DNA of 64,000 nucleotides. It comes from Rhizobium leguminosarum. GTDB taxonomy: Bacteria > Pseudomonadota > Alphaproteobacteria > Rhizobiales > Rhizobiaceae. Each line of letters starts with the position of its first letter. Position 1 is the first letter of the stretch. The notes under the pieces are model-generated. The model did no database searches. It worked only from the letters and a program-made list of their open reading frames with translations, and was not told the DNA's origin. The stretch is taken from the NCBI RefSeq assembly GCF_002953715.1, contig NZ_CP025012.1, positions 3,038,001 through 3,102,000 of the forward strand, written 5' to 3'. A program made the translations under genes and the position numbers. Positions 47,778 to 56,941 of this stretch are shown piece after piece.

Positions 47778-48624
47778 GGGGCATGGACTCGGCCTCGGCA
47801 TCAAAATCGGTCGAGACGCTCACGGTGCGCCACATCCGATCGGCTTCGATGCGCGCCGCATCCGCCTTTTCGACATTGCGTACCGCATCGCTGCCGAGCA
47901 GCAGCCGGAACGGCGGCTCTTCGAGACCGGCAATGTGGATGACGACTGCAGCCGCTCTGGCAGGATCACCGGGCTGGCGACCATCGTACTCACGCTGGAA
48001 GCGCACCGTAGCGCCGACCGTCTCCGCATAGTCCTGCCGCCCTTCGGCAAGCACCGTCGAGGAGCCGGCGAAATCGGTCCTGAAGCCGCCGGGCTCGATC
48101 ACCGTCACCCTTATGCCGAACGGCGCGACCTCTTTCGACAGTACCTCGGAAAAGCCCTCGACACCGAATTTCGCCGCCGAATAGGCGCCACGCCCGGCAG
48201 GTCCGATCCGGCCGCCGACGGATGAGAACTGGATGATGTGCCCCGCCCCCTGCCCGCGCATCAGGGCGATGACCGCCTTGGTCATGATGATCGTGCCGAA
48301 GAGATTGGTCTCGATCTGGGCGCGGAAATCGGCAAGACTGGTATCCTCGATCGAGCCGACATTGCCGTAGCCGGCATTGTTGACGAGCACGTCGATGCGC
48401 CCGAACCTCTTCACACCAGCCTCGACTGCCGCCGCTGCCGCCGCCTCGTCGGTCACGTCAAGCGCCAGCGTCAGCACCTGATCGCCATACCGCTCGGAAA
48501 GATCGGCAAGCTGGCCGGGATCGCGCGCAGTCGCCACCAAATTATCGCCGGAAGCCAAAACCGCCTCCGCCAGCGCCCGTCCAAGACCGCGCGAACTCCC
48601 TGTTATCAACCAGACTCTGAACAT
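47731..48624 (-). CDS. short-chain dehydrogenase/reductase
   Basis: A 297-residue classical SDR: cofactor motif TGSSRGLGRALAEAV (residues 8-22), NNAGYGNVG, and catalytic S-Y-K with YSAAKFGVEGFSE. The usual end of the protein is extended: the last 15 or so residues (RMILGPIGLKSEA) are encoded by the intergenic repeat at 47728-47777, so the original stop has been lost and replaced. AAGGAGGG lies before the ATG. Divergent from an HxlR regulator that probably controls it. Confidence 0.9.
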   Translation of the reverse strand: MFRVWLITGSSRGLGRALAEAVLASGDNLVATARDPGQLADLSERYGDQVLTLALDVTDEAAAAAAVEAGVKRFGRIDVLVNNAGYGNVGSIEDTSLADFRAQIETNLFGTIIMTKAVIALMRGQGAGHIIQFSSVGGRIGPAGRGAYSAAKFGVEGFSEVLSKEVAPFGIRVTVIEPGGFRTDFAGSSTVLAEGRQDYAETVGATVRFQREYDGRQPGDPARAAAVVIHIAGLEEPPFRLLLGSDAVRNVEKADAARIEADRMWRTVSVSTDFDAEAESMPQIRMILGPIGLKSEA

Positions 48625-48724
48625 CGGAAACCCTCCTTCTTTGGTTCCCGGCTCATGTATGGTCTACTGTATCCAATCGAAAGAAGGTACCCAGACGATC
48701 CATACTCACCTTGAGGTAACTGAC

Positions 48725-49117
48725 TTGACCAGTGACATCTTCGATTTCTGCAGCAGCATGACGGACGAACAGGATGGGCGGGCCCGTGAACTGATCGAGC
48801 GAGCGGCGGCGAAATGGCCGCTGCGCATCCTGCATGTACTCTCCGATGCCGGCGCGCCCTTGCGCTTCTCGCGCCTTATGGAGAGGGTCGAGGGCATCAG
48901 CCAGAAAGTGCTGACGCAGACGCTGCGCACCCTCGAAAGAGATGGCCTCATCATCCGCACGCTGTATCCCGAAGTGCCGCCGCGCGTCGAATATGAGTTG
49001 ACGCCGCTCGGACGCGACCTCCTCATGCAAGTCGCCGCGCTCTGGCGCTGGATCGTCGAACACCTGAATGATTTCGATGCGCGCAAAGCCGTCAAGCTGA
49101 CGGCCGCCGGCGTCTAA
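48725..49117 (+). CDS. HxlR family transcriptional regulator
   Basis: A winged-helix regulator of about 130 residues: KWPLRILHVLSDAGAPLRFSRLMERVEGISQKVLTQTLRTLERDGLIIRTLYPEVPPRVEYELTPLGRDL is the complete HxlR domain. The start is taken as TTG 48725, with GAGG 8 nt upstream; an ATG (MTDEQDGRARE) lies 14 codons later. It is divergent from the SDR gene with a 100-bp gap that holds GTATGG and CCATAC arms (48656, 48700). The stop codon overlaps the next intergenic repeat. Confidence 0.88.
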   Translation: MTSDIFDFCSSMTDEQDGRARELIERAAAKWPLRILHVLSDAGAPLRFSRLMERVEGISQKVLTQTLRTLERDGLIIRTLYPEVPPRVEYELTPLGRDLLMQVAALWRWIVEHLNDFDARKAVKLTAAGV

Positions 49118-49216
49118 AGCGCGTCGCAATCTTTCAGATCCGCTCCTCGCGCTTTAGCTCCTTATTTTTACGCATGTCGTTATCGCAAAACCGCCGTACA
49201 TTTTTGCGCGACATGC
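49116..49216. repeat. palindromic intergenic repeat, copy 2 (minus orientation)
   Basis: AAAGCGCG (49116-49123) pairs with CGCGCTTT (49148-49155), and GCATGTCG (49172-49179) with CGACATGC (49209-49216), inner CGCAAAA/TTTTGCG. Reverse-complemented it carries the AAAA-TG...GCGGTTTT core and the GCGTAAAA end seen in copies 1 and 4. It fills the gap between the convergent HxlR and kinase genes exactly. Confidence 0.85.
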
Positions 49217-49218
49217 CT

Positions 49219-50595
49219 TCAGGCCGGAATGCGGATCGTTGCCCTCAGCCCGCCGAGCGGGCTGTCGCTGAGCGTGACGTTGCCGCCGTGGCTGCGGGCA
49301 ATGTCGCGGGCGATCGCAAGGCCGAGGCCGGTGCCCGACGCATCCAGGTTGCGCGCCGTATCCAGCCGGAAGAATGGCTTGAACACGTCCTCGCGGTTCT
49401 TTTCCGGAATGCCCGGCCCATCATCGTCGAAGACGACGGTCAGCCATTTGGCGTTGTGCTTGGCCTCGATGTCGAGCCTATTGGCATAACGCCGAGCATT
49501 CGAGGCAAGGTTGGTGACGAGCCGCATGAAGGCATTCGGCCTGACGGATATGTCGTCATCGCCTTCGATGGAAAACCTGAATTTTTTGCCGTGCAGGGCG
49601 AAATCGGATTCCAGCTTCGCGAAGATCTCACTGAGTCTCAGCTCGCCGACATCCTCTTCGACCTCGCCGCGCGCAAAGGCCATATAGGCCTCCAGCATAG
49701 TCTGCATGTCGTTGACGTCATCGTTCAGTCCATGCAGGTCGGGATTGTCGCCAGCGAGTGCCAGTTGCAGCTTGAAGCGGGTGAGGATGGTGCGCAGATC
49801 ATGGCTGACGCCGGAGAGCATCGCGGTGCGCTGTTCGATCTGCCGTTCGATTCGCTCCCGCATCAGAATGAAGGCAAGACCGGCGCGCCTGACCTCGTCG
49901 GCGCCGCGCGGATAGAAATTATCGGGCTTCTGCCCCTTGCCGAAGCTTTCAGCCGCTCGCGCCAAGGTCAGGATCGGCCGGATCTGCCCGCGCAGGAAGA
50001 GGATCGAGATGCCGATCAGCACCAGCGAGGTGCCGACCATCCAGACGATGAAGATATGGGTGTTCGACGCATAGGTCTGGCTGCGCTTGGTCAGCACCCG
50101 CAGGATCTTGTTGTCGAGTTTGATGCGGATCTCGACGAGGTTTGAATTGCCGACCGTGTCGATCCAGAAAGGCCGGTGGATCTCGTCGGTGATCTCGTCG
50201 CTGAGGATGCCATCGAGAATCGAGAAGAAAGGCTTGACCCGCGGCGGCGGCAGATCGCCGTCCGGCTCGATCGAGATCTGCAGGCTGAGCTGGTCGCGAG
50301 CAATGCGGATGATCTCGCTATAGTCCGAGTTTTGCGGATAGGTCTCAATGATTTCGATGATGGCGGCGATGTCACGGGTGACCGCAAGCGACAGCCGCTC
50401 CGTCACCATTTGCCAGTGGCGCTCCATGAAGACAGCGGCGACGACGGATTGCAAGAGCACCATCGGAATGATGATGATCAGCAGCGAGCGCGCGTAAAGC
50501 CCGGTCGGCAGCCGGCGGCGCAGCCAGCGGACGATCCAGCGCCAGCCCGGCGCAGAAGTGCGGTCTTCCCGCCGCAAGCTGTCGATCGTCACCAT
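49219..50595 (-). CDS. EnvZ-like sensor histidine kinase
   Basis: A 458-residue inner-membrane kinase: first helix about 35-55, periplasmic domain about 56-178, second helix about 181-201, HAMP (202-255), HisKA with H265 (SGVSHDLRT), ATPase domain with NLASNARRYA, DDDGPGIPEKNREDVFKPFFRLD and GTGLGLAIARDIARSHGG. Pairs with the OmpR-type regulator 24 bp upstream. Probably envelope or osmotic sensing, but the signal is unknown. Confidence 0.92.
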   Translation of the reverse strand: MVTIDSLRREDRTSAPGWRWIVRWLRRRLPTGLYARSLLIIIIPMVLLQSVVAAVFMERHWQMVTERLSLAVTRDIAAIIEIIETYPQNSDYSEIIRIARDQLSLQISIEPDGDLPPPRVKPFFSILDGILSDEITDEIHRPFWIDTVGNSNLVEIRIKLDNKILRVLTKRSQTYASNTHIFIVWMVGTSLVLIGISILFLRGQIRPILTLARAAESFGKGQKPDNFYPRGADEVRRAGLAFILMRERIERQIEQRTAMLSGVSHDLRTILTRFKLQLALAGDNPDLHGLNDDVNDMQTMLEAYMAFARGEVEEDVGELRLSEIFAKLESDFALHGKKFRFSIEGDDDISVRPNAFMRLVTNLASNARRYANRLDIEAKHNAKWLTVVFDDDGPGIPEKNREDVFKPFFRLDTARNLDASGTGLGLAIARDIARSHGGNVTLSDSPLGGLRATIRIPA

Positions 50596-50619
50596 CTGCG
50601 CCGGTCCCGAACCTTGAGT

Positions 50620-51321
50620 TTAGTCGATGCTCAGCCTGTATCCGATGCCGCGCACGGTCTGCAGCCAGACGGGATTGGCGGGATCATCCTCGATCTTACG
50701 CCGCAGCCGGTTGATCTGCACGTCGATCGTCCGCTCGCCGACTTCGGTATCGTTGCCAATCAGTTCATGGCGGGGGATCGTGTCGCCGGCGCGCCGTGCA
50801 AAGAGCAACATGATCTCCTGCTCGCGGTCGGTGAGCCGGATCACCTCGCTGGCTTTCTTCAGCTCCTTGCGGGTCAGCGAGAAGGTGTAAGGGCCGAACA
50901 TCACTTGTTCGATCTTCGGTCCCTCGCCACCGGCGTTGCGGCGCAGGATGTTGTTGATGCGCAACACCAGTTCGCGCGGGTCGAAGGGCTTGGAAAGATA
51001 GTCGTCGGCACCCGCCTCGAGGCCTTCGATGCGGTTGCCCGATTCTGCCAGCGCCGTCAGCATGATGATCGGGACGTTCTTGATGGCGCGAAGCCCGCGG
51101 GTGACGTCGATGCCGGATTCGCCCGGCATCATCACATCCATGATGATCAGGTCGAAATCGAGACCCGCAAGCTTGCGCTGCGCTTCGGCGCCATCGGCGG
51201 CGACGGTAACGCGGAAGCCGTTCTCGGCGAGATAACGATTGAGCAGCGCGCGGATGCGGGAGTCGTCATCGACCACCAGCAAATGCGCCGCATCGTCGGA
51301 AATACCTGTCTTGACCGCCAT
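50620..51321 (-). CDS. OmpR/PetR-type response regulator
   Basis: A 233-residue regulator: receiver domain with phospho-acceptor D62 (IIMDVMMPG), the T/K switch residues (LTALAES, SKPFDPRELVLR), and a C-terminal winged helix (LTDREQEIMLLFAR ... ERTIDVQINRLRRKIEDDPANPVWLQTVRGIGYRL). It starts exactly at the stop of the MarR gene and is followed by its sensor, so the three form an operon. The MarR-regulator order resembles petP-petR of Rhodobacter. Confidence 0.93.
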   Translation of the reverse strand: MAVKTGISDDAAHLLVVDDDSRIRALLNRYLAENGFRVTVAADGAEAQRKLAGLDFDLIIMDVMMPGESGIDVTRGLRAIKNVPIIMLTALAESGNRIEGLEAGADDYLSKPFDPRELVLRINNILRRNAGGEGPKIEQVMFGPYTFSLTRKELKKASEVIRLTDREQEIMLLFARRAGDTIPRHELIGNDTEVGERTIDVQINRLRRKIEDDPANPVWLQTVRGIGYRLSID

Positions 51322-51813
51322 TCAATCCGCCTTCTGTCTGTCCCGCATGCCGCTGAGGAAAGCTTTTACGCCCTCCCGCACCTCCGCAGAAGCCCCTTCG
51401 AATGCCCGCTCAATGCGGCGCGATTGCGGCTCGGCAAGGGCAAGCGCCAGCTCTCGTCCCGATTTCGTCGGATAAAGCTTGCGCTGCCGCCGGTCCTCGG
51501 GACCTGCCACCTGGCGAATATAGCCTGAATCGATCAGCTGTTTCAGCACCCTTGCGAGGCTCTGCTTGGTGATCTTCAAGGTATCGAGAAGATCGGCCAC
51601 CGTCATGCCGGGATTGCGGTTGACGAAATGCACTACGCGATGGTGCGCCCGGCCGAAGCCGCTCTTTTCGAGGATGGCATCCGGATCGGAAACGAAGTCG
51701 CGATAGGCGAAGAAGAACAGCTCGATGATCTCGAAATCGATGATATCAGTATCTTCCATCGGCGTGGCCAACGGCTCTGGCCTGCTTACTTTCGGGCCGG
51801 TCTGTCGTGACAC
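51322..51813 (-). CDS. MarR family regulator (PetP-like)
   Basis: A 163-residue MarR protein: GRAHHRVVHFVNRNPGMTVADLLDTLKITKQSLARVLKQLIDSGYIRQVAGPEDRRQRKLYPTKSGREL is the winged helix with the conserved DRR wing. The start is GTG 51813, with AAAGGA 7 nt upstream; an ATG lies 18 codons later. First gene of the operon with the OmpR-type regulator and kinase. A perfect 7-bp-arm palindrome 50 bp upstream is the likely autoregulatory site. Confidence 0.9.
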   Translation of the reverse strand: MSRQTGPKVSRPEPLATPMEDTDIIDFEIIELFFFAYRDFVSDPDAILEKSGFGRAHHRVVHFVNRNPGMTVADLLDTLKITKQSLARVLKQLIDSGYIRQVAGPEDRRQRKLYPTKSGRELALALAEPQSRRIERAFEGASAEVREGVKAFLSGMRDRQKAD

Positions 51814-51861
51814 TCGGCATTCCTTTCTCTTTCCGCGCGCTGCGTGAAACTTTCGCGAAGA

Positions 51862-51882
51862 TATGTCAGCTTTATTGACATA
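51862..51882. promoter_or_regulatory. probable MarR operator
   Basis: TATGTCA (51862-51868), seven bases, TGACATA (51876-51882). Perfect arms, in the gap between the MarR operon and the ilvE pseudogene. TTGACA inside the right half (51875-51880) could be a rightward -35 element. Confidence 0.6.
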
Positions 51883-52073
51883 AATTTGGCGTCAGCTTCC
51901 GCGAACTCTGCGGGAGGCCCGCACGGTCTCCTCATTTCCCTGGCACTTACCTGGAAACTAAGGCCCGTCCGGCACTCCGACGTAACACGCGATTTCCCCC
52001 TGCGTCTGTGGATAAGACGTAATAGGGACAACAATCAACAGGCATAGCGCATGAAGCGCCGGAGGAGTTAAGG

Positions 52074-52929
52074 ATGGTTTCAGTTCCTTTCGACCAGTTG
52101 GACGGCGGATATGGTTCAACGGCGAGTTCGTCGCCTGAAAGACGCCAAGATCCACGTGCTGACCCACGGCCTGCATTATGCCAGCGCCGTCTTCGAAGGC
52201 GAGCGCGCCGATGGCGGCCGGGTGTTCAAGCTCACCGAAGATACCGGTGTCTGCACAGATCCGCTGAGATCCTCGGTTTCAAAGTGCCCTACTCCATCGA
52301 CGCACTCGACGCGGCGACCGTCGACCTCCTGAAGCGCCAAAGGTTCCAGGATGCCTATATCAGGCCGATTGCCTGGCGCGGCAGTAAGATGATGGGTGTT
52401 TCGGCACGGGCCAACCGCATATGGGGCAGCCATTTCAACCCGACCGAAAAGCTGAAGGGCATCCGCCTCGATATCGCCGAATATCGCCGCCCCGATCCGA
52501 AGACGGCGCAGTGCGCCTCTAAGGCTGCCGGTCTCGACATGATCTGCACCATTTCCAAGCACGCCGCCGAAGCCTAGGGCTACGCCGATGCGATGATGCT
52601 TGATCATCGCGGCCAGGTCGCCGAAGCGACCGGCGCTAACATCTTCTTCATCAAGGACGGCGTCATTCGCACGCCAACCCCGGATTGCTTCCTGAACGGC
52701 ATCACAGACTGTCATGGAACTCGCCAAACGCCGCAGCATCCAGGTGATCGAACGCGCGATCCTGCCGGAGAGCTTCCCGGCTCCAGCGAGTGCTTCCTCA
52801 CCGGCTCGGCTGCGGAAGTGACCCAGTTTCCGAAATCGCCCGTACCGCTTCACGCCGTCGACGATCTCCGAAATGCTGATGAACGACTACATGAAAGAAG
52901 TCTATTCGGCGGCGATCGCCGCCGAATAA
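52074..52929 (+). pseudogene. ilvE: branched-chain amino-acid aminotransferase, decayed
   Basis: All parts of a class IV aminotransferase are recognisable but in several frames. The start keeps a strong ribosome site (GGAGGAGTTAAGG) and VPFDQLDG; after about 11 codons the frame shifts, [24 protein letters not shown] reads in another frame, then [11 protein letters not shown] returns to the first. A segment before NPTEKLKGIRLDIAEYRRPDP is deleted. An in-frame TAG at 52575 replaces a lysine codon after [32 protein letters not shown] follows. More frameshifts occur near 52705-52900, and the true end [16 protein letters not shown] stops at 52929. Another ilvE copy must exist elsewhere if the strain is prototrophic. 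Confidence 0.92.
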
Positions 52930-52975
52930 GACCCTGACACAATCGGTCCGACCGGATAAAAGCCTGCCGGGCCTT

Positions 52976-53245
52976 TTACCTATGCGCCCGTGCCATGACC
53001 AGTCCGGCGAGCGTCGAGAGAATGCCGCCGCCGATCAGGCCGCCGATGCCGTCGGCGATCAGGCCGGTCATGGCCGCTTCCCCACCGACCATGCTGAGTA
53101 GCATACCGCCGGCAACGCCGCCGATCGCACCTGCGATCGTACGGGCGACGACGTTGATCGCCTGCTGCTTCAAAGCGGCGCTCGCGGCGTTGCCGCCGAT
53201 TGCACCGGCAATCAATTGTGTGATGAGCGGAAGTAGGGCTTCCAT
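52976..53245 (-). CDS. small glycine-zipper membrane protein, unknown function
   Basis: An 89-residue hydrophobic protein with repeated small-residue motifs (AGAIGGNAAS, AGAIGGVAGGMLLSMVGG, DGIGGLIGGGILSTLAG), giving two or three membrane helices of the glycine-zipper kind. I do not recognise the family beyond that. GAGGAGGAAATC precedes the ATG. Next gene on the same strand upstream is an SH3-type exported protein 180 bp away. Confidence 0.75.
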   Translation of the reverse strand: MEALLPLITQLIAGAIGGNAASAALKQQAINVVARTIAGAIGGVAGGMLLSMVGGEAAMTGLIADGIGGLIGGGILSTLAGLVMARAHR

Positions 53246-53427
53246 GATTTCCTCCTCTGGCGATCTCCCCGATCGCCCAGCTACGCCGATCTTTGGCGTA
53301 TTAGCATTTTATCATATTTCGGAGGAAAGCGTTAAGAAAAATCAACCGATGCGGGATTAAGGCAGGGAGAAGCGTGCCGGAACGAGGCGGTCCGACGTCC
53401 GCCTCGCCTCAGTTTCTGTCGATCACG

Positions 53428-54045
53428 TCATTGATAGACGTAGACGATCCGGCGCGTACCGGGATCGACCAGCACCGGCCGATCGTTGATCCTCGTATAG
53501 CGATACTCGTAGTCGGGAATCGTCTGGAAGGTGACGTCCGCAGGCACTTCCGCGCCGACGACGACATCGCCGCCAAGCTGCACCGTCTCGCCCGGATTGG
53601 TGTCGATATAGGTGCGCACCGTCTCCGGCGGGGTGATAGTCTCGACCGACCCGACAGGGCCGAGCAACTCATCGCCCGGCGCCGGCTGCGGCTCGGCCGG
53701 AACGACACTCGCGGTCGACTCGTATGTCACGCTGGGAACGCCGATCTCGGTGCGGTGCTGCTCGACGATGACAGAGCTGCCGCCGTGATCGACCTGCAGA
53801 TAATCGGCATAGACCCAGCCGCGCATGCCGTTGACGTCGACTCGGCACCAGCGGCTGCCTTCGATGCAACCGTCGAGGACTGCGGTGGAGCCGCGGGTGG
53901 CAAGACCGACCGAGGGATATTGCGGGCCGGGGCCAGCACGGACGTTGAGATCGTTGACCGTCGTCGCCATCATCTCCGCCTGCGCAAGACCGGCGCTAGC
54001 CATCAGCACCGCGCCTGCCAGCAGAATGTTTCTCTTCAAGGTCAT
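53428..54045 (-). CDS. exported SH3-domain / DUF1236 protein
   Basis: A 205-residue periplasmic protein: signal peptide (about 1-23, ...AGLAQA), a bacterial SH3 domain (about 26-85: TTVNDLNVRAGPGPQYPSVGLATRGSTAVLDGCIEGSRWCRVDVNGMRGWVYADYL), a Pro/Glu-rich linker, and a C-terminal DUF1236 domain (about 135-205) ending YRYTRINDRPVLVDPGTRRIVYVYQ. Such proteins probably bind the cell wall. The ATG at 54045 has AAGGAGACGCTC upstream. Confidence 0.88.
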   Translation of the reverse strand: MTLKRNILLAGAVLMASAGLAQAEMMATTVNDLNVRAGPGPQYPSVGLATRGSTAVLDGCIEGSRWCRVDVNGMRGWVYADYLQVDHGGSSVIVEQHRTEIGVPSVTYESTASVVPAEPQPAPGDELLGPVGSVETITPPETVRTYIDTNPGETVQLGGDVVVGAEVPADVTFQTIPDYEYRYTRINDRPVLVDPGTRRIVYVYQ

Positions 54046-54332
54046 GTGAGCGTCTCCTTGGTTTCGATGGGCTGACAACGCACGGGGTTCCACGATGTTC
54101 CCCTGTGCTCCGCCGAGCGAAACGCTACTTGCGGGGTATTTCATGCAAATGTTTGGAAGAATTGAGAAAAGCTCCATTTTCTCGCCCTGCGACGATGGCG
54201 AAGAGGGCATAAATTCTTGTTGCAGTCCGTCTTTTTACCGTGAGGCACACCGCCAATGTCACAAGATTCCGGCTGTCCTTGCCGCGGTTTCGGACTATAC
54301 CCGAAGCAGCAGAGACACCAAGCGAGGCACTT

Positions 54333-55028
54333 ATGGGCATGCTCCAGGCCGGCATCATTCCGGTGACACCCTTCCAGCAAAACTGCACGATCTTCTTCGA
54401 TCCCGATACCAAGGAAGGCGTCGTCGTCGATCCCGGCGGCGACGTGCCGCTCATCCTGCAGGCGATCGCCCAGAACGGCCTGACCATCAAGGAAATCTGG
54501 CTGACACACGGCCATCTCGACCATGCCGGCGGCGCCAGTGAATTGAAGGAAGCTCTCGGCATCGACGTGGTTGGCCCGAATCAGGACGACCTGCCGCTGC
54601 TGCAGCGGATCGAGACCCAGGCCGCGAAATACGGCATATCAGGATTGCGTAACGTCGTGCCCGACCGCTGGCTGAATGACGGCGACAAGATTTCTTTCGG
54701 CGCCCACGAATTCGAGGTCTATCACACGCCCGGCCATGCCCCCGGCCACGTCATCTATTTCAACCGTGTGCAGAATTTCGCCCATCTCGGCGATGTCCTC
54801 TTCAACGGATCGATCGGCCGCACCGACCTGCCGGGCGGCGATCATCAGCAACTTCTCGATTCGATCCGCGACAAGGTATTGCCGCTTGGCGACGACGTCG
54901 GCTTCATCTGCGGCCACGGCCCCGGCAGCCGCATCGGCGACGAGCGGCGCAGCAATCCATTTCTGCAGGAGATCAGGTCTCGTGGAGGATCCGATGCCGG
55001 CACATCAGGCGAAGCCCCGAACAACTAA
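54333..55028 (+). CDS. MBL-fold metallohydrolase (glyoxalase II-like)
   Basis: A 231-residue beta-lactamase-fold hydrolase with the metal motif THGHLDHAGG (about 60-69), further ligands in HTPGHAPGHV, GDVLFNGSIGRTD and CGHGPGS. It is shorter than GloB and resembles the YcbL type, which acts on S-lactoylglutathione-like thioesters. GAGG lies 6 nt before the ATG at 54333. An intergenic repeat starts directly at its stop. Confidence 0.9.
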   Translation: MGMLQAGIIPVTPFQQNCTIFFDPDTKEGVVVDPGGDVPLILQAIAQNGLTIKEIWLTHGHLDHAGGASELKEALGIDVVGPNQDDLPLLQRIETQAAKYGISGLRNVVPDRWLNDGDKISFGAHEFEVYHTPGHAPGHVIYFNRVQNFAHLGDVLFNGSIGRTDLPGGDHQQLLDSIRDKVLPLGDDVGFICGHGPGSRIGDERRSNPFLQEIRSRGGSDAGTSGEAPNN

Positions 55029-55096
55029 TGCATGTCGCCCAAAAGTGCACAGCGGTTCGCGTCGCATGAATCCGATTCGACCCGACGCGCTTTAAG
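55028..55096. repeat. palindromic intergenic repeat, copy 3 (degraded)
   Basis: Starts ATGCATGTCGCCCAAAAGTG, continues with GCGGTT and ends with CGACGCGCTTTAA; this matches the reverse complement of copy 2 (49116-49216) in order, but the right arm of the palindrome is broken (gtcgcatgaat). A separate TGTGAGC-TTGA-GCTCACA hairpin follows at 55097-55114, at the csaA stop. Confidence 0.7.
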
Positions 55097-55109
55097 TGTG
55101 AGCTTGAGC

Positions 55110-55451
55110 TCACATCATCTTTCGGCCGTTCGGGACCGGCTGTTCGACGGCAGCAAGCACGATCGCGCCGTTCTCGTCCTCGAATCCCAGCGTCAGCACT
55201 TCAGAGCGGAATGGTCCGATCTGGCGCGGCGGGAAGTTGACGACGCCGAGCACCTGCCGGCCCAGCAGGCTTTCCGGCGTATAATGCACGGTGATCTGCG
55301 CTGAGGATTTTCTGGTACCGATGTCAGGGCCGAAATCGATCACCAGCTTGATCGCCGGCTTGCGCGCCTCCGGAAAGGGACTGACCTCGATGATCGTGCC
55401 GACGCGAATGTCGACACGCTCGAAATCGGCGTAGGTGGTCTCTTCGGCCAT
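55110..55451 (-). CDS. csaA: tRNA-binding protein CsaA
   Basis: A 113-residue OB-fold protein: [35 protein letters not shown] ... [44 protein letters not shown] is the whole CsaA sequence pattern. CsaA binds tRNA and has chaperone-like, secretion-related activity in Bacillus. Last gene of a leftward row ybjN-like, proC, csaA, with 10 bp to proC. Confidence 0.93.
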   Translation of the reverse strand: MAEETTYADFERVDIRVGTIIEVSPFPEARKPAIKLVIDFGPDIGTRKSSAQITVHYTPESLLGRQVLGVVNFPPRQIGPFRSEVLTLGFEDENGAIVLAAVEQPVPNGRKMM

Positions 55452-55461
55452 ATGGTCTCCG

Positions 55462-56289
55462 TCAGCCGGCCAGTTCCTCGGCCCGCTTGCGCGCCGCCGC
55501 GAGTGCTGCGTCGAACAAGGGCTGCATGCCGTCTTCGGCCATCAGCACGGCGAGCGCCGCCGCCGTCGTGCCACCGGGAGACGTTACATTCTCCCGCAGC
55601 CGCGAAGCGTCGTCGGGGGACTGGTGCATGAGTTCACCAGCCCCCGCGACTGTTTCCCGCGCAAGACGCATGGCGAGGTCCGCCTGCAGGCCGAGTTTAC
55701 GGCCTGCCTCCGCCATACATTCGACGAGATAGAATACATAAGCCGGACCGCTGCCCGAAAGCGCCGTCACGGCATCAATATCGGCTTCCGCCGGCACCCA
55801 TTCGACAGGGCCCGAGACGCGTAGAAGGGAATGCACGTGTTCGCGCTGCGGATCGCTGACCCCTGAATTGGCAAAGGCGCCGGTGACGCCACGCCCGACC
55901 ATAGCCGGCGTGTTCGGCATGGCTCGCACCATGGCGGCCTTGCCGAGATGTCTCTCGAGGAAACCGAGCGTCTTGCCGGCTGCGACAGAGACGACGACCG
56001 TGTCCGGCCCGACGGCACTCTTCACCGCCGGCAGCACTGTCTCCATCACCTGCGGCTTGACCGCCAGGAACAGCACACCTGCCTTCAAATCCGTGGGAAG
56101 CGCGGTCAGATGGGTCGCGCCGGCCTCGCTAATCGTCGCCAGCATCGCCGGCGACGGACCGGGATCGACGACGATGACGGCCGAGCCCGGAACGCCACTC
56201 TTCAGCCAGCCGGAGAGCATCGCCCCGCCCATATTTCCGGCGCCGATCAGAACGACGGGATGTGTCGAGGAGAAAGCCTTCGTCGGCAT
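55462..56289 (-). CDS. proC: pyrroline-5-carboxylate reductase
   Basis: Last step of proline synthesis, reducing P5C with NAD(P)H. The 275-residue protein has the Rossmann motif [21 protein letters not shown] (residues 11-31), the conserved [30 protein letters not shown], and the C-terminal signature [26 protein letters not shown] with TSPGGTT. The ATG at 56289 follows the ybjN-like stop by one base, so the two are coupled. Confidence 0.96.
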   Translation of the reverse strand: MPTKAFSSTHPVVLIGAGNMGGAMLSGWLKSGVPGSAVIVVDPGPSPAMLATISEAGATHLTALPTDLKAGVLFLAVKPQVMETVLPAVKSAVGPDTVVVSVAAGKTLGFLERHLGKAAMVRAMPNTPAMVGRGVTGAFANSGVSDPQREHVHSLLRVSGPVEWVPAEADIDAVTALSGSGPAYVFYLVECMAEAGRKLGLQADLAMRLARETVAGAGELMHQSPDDASRLRENVTSPGGTTAAALAVLMAEDGMQPLFDAALAAARKRAEELAG

Positions 56290-56290
56290 C

Positions 56291-56791
56291 TCAAGCCTCG
56301 CCGACCGTTTCGAACAGCACGGCTTCCATCGCCTTCGTCGCTTCCATGCCGGACCAGACGACGAACTGGAATGCCTGGAAATAGGCCTCGCAGGTGTCGA
56401 GCGCACTGGAAAGCAGCACCTCAACCTGGCGATTGGTAGGCTCCGCACCGCCGGCAAGCAGCAGCGATTGGCGGAAAATGACGACATCTTCCTGGCGCCA
56501 CAGGTCGAAATGACCCATCAGCACCTGTCCGTTGATCGCCGAGAGCAGCTTGACCACCTCGTTGACCCTGATGTCGGGAACTTTGATATCAAAGGCGCAG
56601 CCAAGATGCAGCGCCTCGAATTCCTCCATCCAGGAGAAGGAGACGTGGTAGTCCGTCCAGCGCCCCTCGACCGTCATCGCGATCTCGTCCTCGCCAGACC
56701 GTTCGAACGACCAGTCGTTGTTGGAGGCAACGTACTCGATCATGTCGACCGGGTTCGACTGACGCTCGACTTCCAATTCCATCAGGTTCAT
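56291..56791 (-). CDS. YbjN domain-containing protein
   Basis: A 166-residue protein with the type III secretion chaperone-like YbjN fold: MIEYVASNNDWSFERSGEDEIAMTVEGRWTDYHVSFSWMEEFEALHLGCAFD, then VVKLLSAINGQVLMGHFDLWRQEDVVIFRQSLLL. Function in alphaproteobacteria is unknown. ATG 56791 (MNLMELEVERQS) with AAGAAGGTGC upstream is chosen over longer frames. First gene of the proC operon. Confidence 0.88.
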   Translation of the reverse strand: MNLMELEVERQSNPVDMIEYVASNNDWSFERSGEDEIAMTVEGRWTDYHVSFSWMEEFEALHLGCAFDIKVPDIRVNEVVKLLSAINGQVLMGHFDLWRQEDVVIFRQSLLLAGGAEPTNRQVEVLLSSALDTCEAYFQAFQFVVWSGMEATKAMEAVLFETVGEA

Positions 56792-56941
56792 GCAGCACCT
56801 TCTTAACCGGAACGAATGCGACCTAACTTGGTGTACGAACACAAGAAAGACACACGCAAATACCGGAAACCACCACTCGGATGATCGTTGAACCGCTGCC
56901 AGACTTAACGCAGATAACCTGCCCGGAGCTTACCAAGTCGC

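Noticed and set aside
52074..52577. A functional 167-residue protein at the start of the ilvE region
   Set aside because: The frame combines correct IlvE ends with a frame-shifted middle and stops at a TAG in the middle of a conserved block.
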